Below, piece by piece: positions 58,077-64,000 of a stretch of DNA of 64,000 bases. Position 1 is the stretch's first letter. Each line of letters opens with the position of its first letter. The DNA is taken from positions 3,583,195 to 3,647,194 of the forward strand of contig NZ_JAFBCB010000001.1 in the NCBI RefSeq assembly GCF_016907455.1. Reading direction: 5' to 3'. A program made the translations under genes and the position numbers. Under the pieces are notes generated by a model, which saw only the letters and a program-made list of their open reading frames with translations, was not told where the DNA came from and did no database searches. The DNA is from Brachybacterium muris. GTDB lineage: Bacteria > Actinomycetota > Actinomycetes > Actinomycetales > Dermabacteraceae.

Positions 58077-58991
58077 TCAGATGTGCGCGGCGCAGACGGA
58101 GCGCTCGTTCGCCACCGACACCAGCGCATCCCGCAGTGCGCCCACTGCCGGGATCGACAGGGCGCCCTTGCGGTTGATCAGGCCGATGGTGCGGTCCTCG
58201 AGGTCCGGCAGGGCGCGGGCGATCACGCCGTCGGAGCGGTAGGCCTCCAGTGCCGTCTCCGGCAGCAGGGCCACCCCGCCGCCGTGCACGATCAGGCGCT
58301 GCACCACGATGGCGTCATCGGTGGAGTGCCGCACGCGCGGTTCGTACCCGGCCCGTCGGGCGTTGACCAGTAGGTTCGCGCGGCAGCGCTCGCAGCCGGC
58401 GATCCACTGCTCCTCGGCGAGGTCGGCCAGGCGCAGGTCCGGATTATCTGCACGGGGGTGATCCTCCGGCAGCACGGCCAGCACCCGGTCCTCCATCAGC
58501 CCTGTCCACTCCAGGGTGCCCTCGGCATCCACATCGGTGCCCGGGTAGCGGAACACCAGTGCCAGGTCCACCTCGCCCTCGCGCACGGCCACCACCGCAT
58601 CCGGCGGCTCCAGCTCCGAGAAGGTGACGTCCAGCTCGGGGCTGGTGCGGTGCAGCCGGGCCAGCGCCGGCGGCAGCAGCACCGCCGCGGCCGAGGGGAA
58701 CGTCGCGAAGCGCACCGTGCCGCGGCGCAGGGCAGTGATGTCGGCCAGCTCCTCCTCGGCGGCGTGGAGCTGGGCGGCGATCGCCTCGGCGTGCAGGGCA
58801 AGGCGCCTGCCGGCCTCGGTGGGCGTCACCCCGGCCGAGGAGCGTAGCAGCAGCTGGGTGCCCACTTCCTTCTCCAGCGCGGCCAGGTGCTGGGAGACCG
58901 CAGGCTGCGTCCACCCCAGTTCGCGCGCACCGGCACCGATGGAACCGTTGCGCACCACGGTGCGGAAGATCAGCAGTCGACGGGGATCCAT
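58077..58991 (-). CDS. LysR family transcriptional regulator
   Basis: 304 residues from ATG 58991. The HTH spans residues 2-60 (DPRRLLIFRTVVRNGSIGAGARELGWTQPAVSQHLAALEKEVGTQLLLRS), followed by a helix linker (HAEAIAAQLHAAEEELADI) and an effector domain with VRFATFPSAAAVLLPPALARL. Two cysteines in IAGCERCRANL (about residue 197) are unusual and could be redox- or metal-related. The adjacent membrane protein/glycosyltransferase operon ends 4 bp upstream of its start, on the same strand. Confidence 0.85.
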   Translation of the reverse strand: MDPRRLLIFRTVVRNGSIGAGARELGWTQPAVSQHLAALEKEVGTQLLLRSSAGVTPTEAGRRLALHAEAIAAQLHAAEEELADITALRRGTVRFATFPSAAAVLLPPALARLHRTSPELDVTFSELEPPDAVVAVREGEVDLALVFRYPGTDVDAEGTLEWTGLMEDRVLAVLPEDHPRADNPDLRLADLAEEQWIAGCERCRANLLVNARRAGYEPRVRHSTDDAIVVQRLIVHGGGVALLPETALEAYRSDGVIARALPDLEDRTIGLINRKGALSIPAVGALRDALVSVANERSVCAAHI

Positions 58992-58995
58992 GGGC

Positions 58996-59715
58996 TCATC
59001 GTACGGACACGTGGCTGCCCGGCTCCTGCGCATCGCCCCGGGCGCCCTGCGGTGAGGCGGCGGTGGGCGGTGCGGCAGCGCTCGGCGGCGATACGGCGGT
59101 CGGCGGTGGGGCGGCGGCCCGGTGGGCTTCACGACGCCACCACCAGGCGGCGACGGTGGCTCCTGCCAGCCCGGCGGTCACGTCGCCCACAGTGTCCAGA
59201 GGCGCGATGTACACGCGCGGATCCACGGCATGGTGGCCCCACCACTCCAGCATCTCCCACACCCACGCGAGCCCTGCGCCGAACAGGACGATCAGCCATG
59301 GGCGAGGCGCACGGCGGCCCCGCACCCCCACGTCGAACATCCACGCCACCAGCACCGACACCACCGCAGTCAGCGCGAAGTGCACCGGCAGGTCCCACCA
59401 GCTCCACCGCTCGTACAGGAACAGGTAGGAGCTGATCGCGGCGACCAGTGCGGTCACCGAGGTGGCCACCTCCCACACCCAGGGCAGACGCCAGCGCCAG
59501 GCCAGCACCTGGCCCAGGGCCACCAGCATCGCTACAGCTGCTTCGACCCACATGCCGGCTGCAGCGAGCCCGATGGCGAGGACCAGGCCGGACCACCGCA
59601 CCACCAGTCGCAGCGAGAGAGGCACGTGCCCCGCTCTCGCGCCGACGGGATAGTCGGAGCTGCTGGGACGGGCGGAGCTGCCGGAACGGTCGGAGCTGCT
59701 GATGGACGTGCTCAT
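58996..59715 (-). CDS. Membrane protein (DUF2238/YjdF-like)
   Basis: 239 residues with about six helices: VVRWSGLVLAIGLAAAGMWVEAAVAMLVALGQVL, VWEVATSVTALVAAISSYLFLYERWSWWDLPVHFALTAVVSVLVAWMF, PWLIVLFGAGLAWVWEMLEWWGHHAVDP and DTVGDVTAGLAGATVAAWWW. The Trp-Glu-x2-Glu-Trp-Trp and DTVGDVTAG motifs recall YjdF-type proteins. The last 40 residues are Ala/Pro-rich and cytosolic. It overlaps the glycosyltransferase by 4 bp, so the two are expressed together. Role unknown. Confidence 0.55.
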   Translation of the reverse strand: MSTSISSSDRSGSSARPSSSDYPVGARAGHVPLSLRLVVRWSGLVLAIGLAAAGMWVEAAVAMLVALGQVLAWRWRLPWVWEVATSVTALVAAISSYLFLYERWSWWDLPVHFALTAVVSVLVAWMFDVGVRGRRAPRPWLIVLFGAGLAWVWEMLEWWGHHAVDPRVYIAPLDTVGDVTAGLAGATVAAWWWRREAHRAAAPPPTAVSPPSAAAPPTAASPQGARGDAQEPGSHVSVR

Positions 59716-60488
59716 CGAGAGTCCTGTCCGAGGGCGCGACCGTGGCGGAGCCGGTGCTCCCAGCGCTCCCAGGGCTTCTCGTCCGCCCAGGCGCGTGCGA
59801 GCGTGGTGAAGGCGCGACGGAAGCGCACGTCGGCCAGGCTTCCCCATCGCATCGCGCGGGGGGACATGTCCACCGCCACGGTGCGGACGAAGCGCACGGT
59901 CTCGTGCGGCCGCACCTGGAAGGACAGGTCCATGTCGTCGTGCACCTCGGCGCTGGCGGAGACGCCCCCGCGCACCCCCTGCCACCAGGTGCGGCGCATC
60001 GACATGGTGGTGCCGAACAGCGGCACATGCCCCAGCGCGGCGCCGGTGGCGACGATGTATCCGCCCAGGTAGAGCGCGGAGGTGACGATGTCCAGGGGGA
60101 ACGGGAGCCGGAACCGGGCGGGCCCGGTGACCGCTACGACCTCACGATCGCGGGTAGGTGCCTGATAGGCGGCTCGGTGGGCGGCCACCCAGGTCGGCCC
60201 GGGGCGGGAGTCGGCGTCGCAGCGCAGGATCAGATCGCCACGGGCTGCGTCGTACCCGATGGATGCCGCAGCCGCGATCCCGGGCCGCGGTTCGCTCAGC
60301 ACCCGGCAACCGGCCTGGGCCGCGATGCGGGCGCTGTCATCGACGGAGCCGTTGTCCACCACGATGATCTCCAGCGGCGGCACCGTCTGCCGGGCCAGGG
60401 CGTCGAGCAGCCCGCGCAGCTCGGCCGCGTCGTCCTTCACCGGGACCACGACGGAGCAGGTCGGGTGCGCGGCGACGGGACTGGGCAT
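59712..60488 (-). CDS. Family 2 glycosyltransferase
   Basis: 258 residues. CSVVVPVKDDAAELRGLLDALARQTVPPLEIIVVDNGSVDDSA is the GT-A start, LILRCDADSRPGPTWVAAH holds the DxD metal site, and AEVHDDMDLSFQVRP the catalytic Asp region. A hydrophobic stretch (LDIVTSALYLGGYIVATGAALG) suggests membrane contact. Sugar donor and acceptor are unknown. It is the first gene of a pair with the membrane protein, which may be a partner or flippase-like factor. Confidence 0.82.
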   Translation of the reverse strand: MPSPVAAHPTCSVVVPVKDDAAELRGLLDALARQTVPPLEIIVVDNGSVDDSARIAAQAGCRVLSEPRPGIAAAASIGYDAARGDLILRCDADSRPGPTWVAAHRAAYQAPTRDREVVAVTGPARFRLPFPLDIVTSALYLGGYIVATGAALGHVPLFGTTMSMRRTWWQGVRGGVSASAEVHDDMDLSFQVRPHETVRFVRTVAVDMSPRAMRWGSLADVRFRRAFTTLARAWADEKPWERWEHRLRHGRALGQDSR

Positions 60489-60643
60489 GCCCGGAAGTAG
60501 ACCACGGGCAGATCAGAGCCACGTGGGATGTGATGGGGGGCACCTTGGGTCCGGTCCTCGTTCGTCGGTGCCGTGCGCGACGATGTTCCCAGGTGGAGCC
60601 CGGGTGACGGTGCACGGGCCACGAAGGAATGAGGGCAGGATAG

Positions 60644-61933
60644 ATGGGTGCGTCCACGGGCGGGCTGACCGGCTGGAAGAAGGTCTCCGCGATGGGCTTG
60701 GTGAGTGTGCTCGCCATCGCGGTCGGTGTGAATGTGCTCGCCGACGACGACAACCGCGGGGAAGTGGTCCGTGTGGTCGACGGCGACACCCTGATCGCCG
60801 AGGTCGCTGGGCAGGAGCTCACGATCCGGCTGCTGAACATCGACACCCCGGAGACCAAGCATCCCGACCATCCGGTGCAGTGCCTGGGCCCGGAGGCCAC
60901 GGCCTTCCTCACCGAGAGGCTGCCTGCGGGCACCGAGATCGAGCTGGAGTACGACGAGGAGCGCGAGGACCGCTACGGGCGCACCCTGGCCGGTGTCGTC
61001 GAATCGGACTCCCTGGTCAACGCGGAGATCGCTGCTGCGGGGCTCGGCGTCCCGGTGCTGTTCGAACCCAACGACAGGTTCCTTCGTGAGGTCACCGAGG
61101 CATCCGAGGACGCGCGCGAGAACGCCCGGGGCCTGTTTTCGCCGACGATCGACTGCACCATCCCGGCCCAGGTGGCATCGCTGACCTCCGCGCTGGACGG
61201 GATCCCCACGGGGGTCGACGGCGATCCGGCGACCCCGCTGGTGGCGGCAGAAGAACTCGTGGCGGATGTGGACGCCCTGGCTCTCGGTCTGGAGGCGGAG
61301 GGGCTGCCCGGTCTCGGCCATGCCGTCATGCTCGGCTCTGGGATGGACCGGTTCCTCTCCGAGACGCGCCGTGAGGTGCGCGACCTGGGACGGGGTGCTG
61401 AGTCCACGCGGGACACCCTTCGTGGTGAGAAGAAGGCGTACGACGAGGAGCAGGAGCGGCTCCGCGAGGAACGTGAGCAGCGCGAACGCGAAGAGCGGGA
61501 GCAGCGCGAACGTGAGGAGCGGGAGCAGCGCGAACGTGAGGAACGCGAGGAGCGCGAACGGGAAGAACGGGAGCGCCAGGGGCAGGAGCGTCCCAAGGCG
61601 AAGGCCCCCGCCCCGAAGTCGTCCGGCTCGACCTCCCAGAGCTCCGGGAAGAAGTCATCGAGCGCGAGGTCGGGTGCGAAGAGCGGCTCGTCAGGCTCCT
61701 CGTCCGGCTCCAGCGGGAAGAAGTCCGGTGGGTCCGGCAATAGTTCCGGAGGTGGGTCCGACTCCGGGAAGGGTGGGAAGAAGTCCGGTGGGTCTGGCAG
61801 CGGTTCCGGGGGCAAGAAGTCCGGGTCCGGCTGCACGCCCTACGGCCCGGAGATCCCGTACTCCGACGACGGTGGGTACACCGGCAAGCGGTACGGAATG
61901 CCCGGTGGCAAGACGTTCCGGAAGTGCTCGTGA
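60644..61933 (+). CDS. Secreted/anchored thermonuclease-family nuclease with repetitive tail
   Basis: 429 residues. One N-terminal helix (AMGLVSVLAIAVGVNVLA) is a signal or anchor. The SNase fold (about 38-155) has VVDGDTLIAEV, IRLLNIDTPETKHP and DRYGRTLAGVV, containing the Asp, Arg and Glu residues of the active site. After a helical segment come about 40 residues of charged coil (EQREREEREQRERE-like), then about 100 residues of Ser/Gly/Lys repeats (SSGKKSGGSG-like) and a C-terminal 35-residue cap with two cysteines (SGCTPYG...FRKCS). Likely attached at the cell surface for DNA degradation. Confidence 0.85.
   Translation: MGASTGGLTGWKKVSAMGLVSVLAIAVGVNVLADDDNRGEVVRVVDGDTLIAEVAGQELTIRLLNIDTPETKHPDHPVQCLGPEATAFLTERLPAGTEIELEYDEEREDRYGRTLAGVVESDSLVNAEIAAAGLGVPVLFEPNDRFLREVTEASEDARENARGLFSPTIDCTIPAQVASLTSALDGIPTGVDGDPATPLVAAEELVADVDALALGLEAEGLPGLGHAVMLGSGMDRFLSETRREVRDLGRGAESTRDTLRGEKKAYDEEQERLREEREQREREEREQREREEREQREREEREEREREERERQGQERPKAKAPAPKSSGSTSQSSGKKSSSARSGAKSGSSGSSSGSSGKKSGGSGNSSGGGSDSGKGGKKSGGSGSGSGGKKSGSGCTPYGPEIPYSDDGGYTGKRYGMPGGKTFRKCS
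61440..61580 (+). repeat. In-frame tandem repeats in nuclease tail (Glu/Arg/Gln)
   Basis: Near-copies of GAGCGGGAGCAGCGCGAACG, period about 24 bp, encode EREQREREE. The copies are almost identical, so the length may vary among strains. Confidence 0.75.
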
Positions 61934-62011
61934 CCAGCAGTTCCGTGTGAGGGGTCCGCTGCCCGCGGAGCGCGCTGCCTGGGGTTCCCCCTCGCCTTCG
62001 GCAGGTGCCTC

Positions 62012-62908
62012 CTAGCCCTCCGCGTTGCGCACCACGGCATCGGCCAGCACCACGTCACCCAGGCCGCTGCCCAGGTTCTGCGCCACCACCAGACCCGAGG
62101 GCCTGCCCTCCCGCAGCAGGTCACCGGTGGCGCCGGTGGCGCGCGGGTAGTCCTCACCGTGCTTGAGGGGGCGCAGCATCTCGTACTGCTCGGGGTCATC
62201 GGCCACCACCGTGCCGGTGCGGGCAAGGGCCGCCCCGGCGGTGGAGGCGTAGTCCAGGGGCAGCAGGGTGGCGTCGGCGGCCACCTCGCCGGGCTGGATG
62301 TCACTGCCGGTCAGCCCGATCGGCAGGCCGCTGATCACCACACCCGCCCCGGCGAGGGCGTCGGCCCGGTCGGTGGTGGTGCGGATCTCCAGGCCGGGGG
62401 TGTGCTCACGGCCCCAGGCCACCAGGTCCTCGAGTGCCCCGGCCCGGCGCCCCCACACGGAGAGCGGGCCGCGTCCCAGTGCCTCGATGACGCGGGCGTG
62501 CGAGCGCGCCTGCACCCCGGTTCCCAGGAAGGCGATCGGGCGGTTGTCCAGCGCCAGGGAGGCGCCGGTGACGGCGGCGGTGCGCAGGGCGGTCAGCTCG
62601 GCGGCGTCCATGATGGCGCGGGTGGAGCCGTCGGCCCCGGACAGCACCATCAGGCCGTCGATCATCTCCTTGCCGTGCTCACGGTTCGAGGGGGTGATCG
62701 TCACCCACTTGATGCCCAGCAGGCCGCGCTCCGGCCAGGCGGCCGGCATGGCGTTGGCGAAACCGCCCTCCTCGTGCACCACCTGCGACTTCGGGGTCAC
62801 GGAGGCGGAGCCGTCGGCCAGCGCCAGCAGGGTGTCGCGCAGCAGCTCCACGGCATCGGCGGGGGAGGGCAGGAGTTCACGGACCTGGTCGTCGCGAAGA
62901 TGGATCAT
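62012..62908 (-). CDS. Ornithine cyclodeaminase/mu-crystallin family protein
   Basis: 298 residues from ATG 62908. KSQVVHEEGGFANAMPAAWPERGLLGIKWVT is the substrate half, RTAAVTGASLALDNRPIAFLGTGVQARSHARVIEAL the NAD-binding Rossmann start, and LPLDYASTAGAALART the closing part. The family includes ornithine cyclodeaminase, alanine dehydrogenase and ketimine reductase-type enzymes; the substrate cannot be read. An upstream in-frame ATG at 62950 adds 14 basic residues with no ribosome site. Divergent from the kinase gene at 63004. Confidence 0.82.
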   Translation of the reverse strand: MIHLRDDQVRELLPSPADAVELLRDTLLALADGSASVTPKSQVVHEEGGFANAMPAAWPERGLLGIKWVTITPSNREHGKEMIDGLMVLSGADGSTRAIMDAAELTALRTAAVTGASLALDNRPIAFLGTGVQARSHARVIEALGRGPLSVWGRRAGALEDLVAWGREHTPGLEIRTTTDRADALAGAGVVISGLPIGLTGSDIQPGEVAADATLLPLDYASTAGAALARTGTVVADDPEQYEMLRPLKHGEDYPRATGATGDLLREGRPSGLVVAQNLGSGLGDVVLADAVVRNAEG

Positions 62909-63003
62909 GCCTCGACGGTAACGCGGCAGGCGGAGCGAGGGCGGGGTCATCCAGGGTGCTCGTGCTCCGCTCCACAGAGCTCACGTCCGCCTACGCTGGG
63001 ACG

Positions 63004-64000
63004 ATGATCCGGATCCCCGAGGAGTTCGCCGCGCGCATCGCGGGCCGTGCGCCCGACACAGCACTCGGCAGCACAGGCCTCGGCAGCGCGGGGACCGGCA
63101 GCGCGGGGATCGACGGCGACGCCTGGCTGGCCGGGCTCCCGCAGCTCGCCGCCCGCTTCGGCGAGCAGTGGGACCTCACGGTCGACGGGGACCCCTGGTA
63201 CGGAGAGAACGCCCTGGTCATCCCGGTGATGCGGGAGGGTGCGGAACCTGTCGTCCTGAAACTCACCTGGCCGCACGTGGAGGCCCGCCACGAGCACCTG
63301 GCCCTGCGCGCCTGGGACGGCCGCGGAGCGGTGCGGCTGCTGGCGGCATCCCCCGCAGATCAGGCGCTGCTGCTGGAACGCCTGGACGGTTCCCGGGATC
63401 TCACCACCGTGCCGATCCTGGAGGCCTGCGAGGAGATCGGTCGGCTGTTCACCGTGCTGGACCGTGCGCCGCTGCCGCAGGTCGACACCGTCGAGCAGAA
63501 GGCCGAGCGCTGGCGAGAGGAGCTCGCCGACGCGGGGCCCCTGGTGCCGCGCCGCCTCACCGAGCAGGCCCGCAGCACGCTGGTCAACCTGCTCGTCGAT
63601 GCACCGCCGGCACGGCTGGTGCACGAGGACCTGCACGACCTGAACGTGCTGGCCCCGCTCGGCAGCGGCCCCGGCCCCGGCATCGGCCCGCGGCACAGCG
63701 GAGCAGGCAGCAGCGGTGAGGGCAGTGCCCCGCGCGGCACCTGGCTGGCGATCGACCCGAAGCCCGTAGCGGGGGAGTGGGCCTATGCCGTGGCGCCGAT
63801 CGTGTGGAATCGCGAGGATGCCGCCGACCGCGCCCACTCCCTGCGCACCCACGTGCGCCTGCGCGCCGAGGTGGTGGCCGACGCCGCCGGGCTGGACCTG
63901 GACCGGGTGCAGGCCTGGACCCTGGTGCGCCTCACGGTCAACGCCGTGTGGGCCGCGCAGTACCCGCAGGCCGAGCACTTCCGGGGCCGCATGATCGCTC
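63004..64000 (+). CDS. APH(6)/hydroxyurea-type antibiotic kinase (3' end outside window)
   Basis: The frame runs without a stop to the window end, giving 332 residues. LKLTWPHVEARHEHLALRAWDGRGAVRLLAA and LLLERLDGSRDLTTVPILEACEEIGRLF are typical of streptomycin 6-kinase-type proteins; the catalytic loop HEDLHDLNVL lies near residue 207 and the metal-binding AIDPKPVAGEWAY near residue 248. A Gly/Ser/Pro insert lies between them. Early residues 20-38 contain a GSTGLGSAGTGSAG repeat. Family members phosphorylate streptomycin or hydroxyurea; chromosomal actinobacterial forms are usually untested. Confidence 0.8.
   Translation, partial: MIRIPEEFAARIAGRAPDTALGSTGLGSAGTGSAGIDGDAWLAGLPQLAARFGEQWDLTVDGDPWYGENALVIPVMREGAEPVVLKLTWPHVEARHEHLALRAWDGRGAVRLLAASPADQALLLERLDGSRDLTTVPILEACEEIGRLFTVLDRAPLPQVDTVEQKAERWREELADAGPLVPRRLTEQARSTLVNLLVDAPPARLVHEDLHDLNVLAPLGSGPGPGIGPRHSGAGSSGEGSAPRGTWLAIDPKPVAGEWAYAVAPIVWNREDAADRAHSLRTHVRLRAEVVADAAGLDLDRVQAWTLVRLTVNAVWAAQYPQAEHFRGRMIA

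Overview
This is a very GC-rich window (about 70% or more by eye) with GTG starts, pervasive 4-base ATGA/GTGA gene overlaps, SD-type ribosome sites and typical actinobacterial families: an AztD-like zinc chaperone, a 1029-residue MrpA carrying a fused MrpB part, PhoX, and IclR, TetR and LysR regulators. It looks like chromosomal DNA of a Micrococcales-type actinobacterium; Brachybacterium or a related Dermabacteraceae genus would fit, but that is inference. I saw no rRNA, tRNA, CRISPR array or prophage.

Layout. 1-7111 holds mixed housekeeping genes: the end of a zinc chaperone, a pyrimidine-dimer glycosylase, two overlapping small-molecule kinase genes, a TauE/SafE exporter, DUF488, a methyltransferase, a CoA transferase and a TfoX-like protein. 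7121-10995 is a run on the minus strand: NCS1 permease, zinc ribbon, SDR, isochorismatase-like hydrolase and lipoprotein. 11237-17036 holds a PH-like protein, a VIT-type iron/manganese transporter with a DtxR/IdeR-like box, a methyltransferase, a sigma-factor C-terminal remnant, an anchored extracytoplasmic protein, an MFS transporter and a divergent IclR regulator. 17152-21487 is a ferric-siderophore ABC uptake operon behind a second iron box.

21488-29308 contains a decayed aldo/keto reductase, an LssY_C membrane protein, and a PhoX phosphatase gene cut in two by a complete 2.58-kb IS21-family element (istA-istB) with a 6-bp target duplication. 29803-36021 is a full Mrp Na+/H+ antiporter operon (AB fusion, C, D, E, F, G). 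It is followed on the other strand by an epimerase coupled to a broken MFS gene. 38389-45095 holds an S9 peptidase, two small membrane proteins, a secreted serine hydrolase, a lamin-tail-domain protein and an EcsC-like protein.

45313-48980 encodes a heterodimeric ABC exporter. 49245-53556 holds an esterase, an AAA+ ATPase and a three-gene operon of ArsR-type regulator, secreted beta-lactamase-like hydrolase and membrane protein. 54513-57268 is a FtsX/ATPase exporter with a TetR gene downstream and a 25-bp operator-like palindrome in its promoter. 57727 to the end holds YciI, LysR, a membrane protein plus glycosyltransferase pair, a secreted nuclease with a long repetitive tail, an ornithine-cyclodeaminase-like protein and the start of an APH(6)-type kinase.

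The most notable unexplained signals are non-coding. Three long hairpins (45147, 54380, 57498) share ACCGAGCCG outer ends and much of their arms, so they form a dispersed palindromic repeat family. Two more long perfect hairpins (21659, 29392) lie in other gene gaps. Several genes are visibly decaying (phoX, the MFS gene at 36053, the aldo/keto reductase, the sigma-factor tail). I found no convincing undescribed multi-gene defence or biosynthetic system. The hairpin family and the NCS1/zinc-ribbon/SDR/hydrolase cluster are the best leads.
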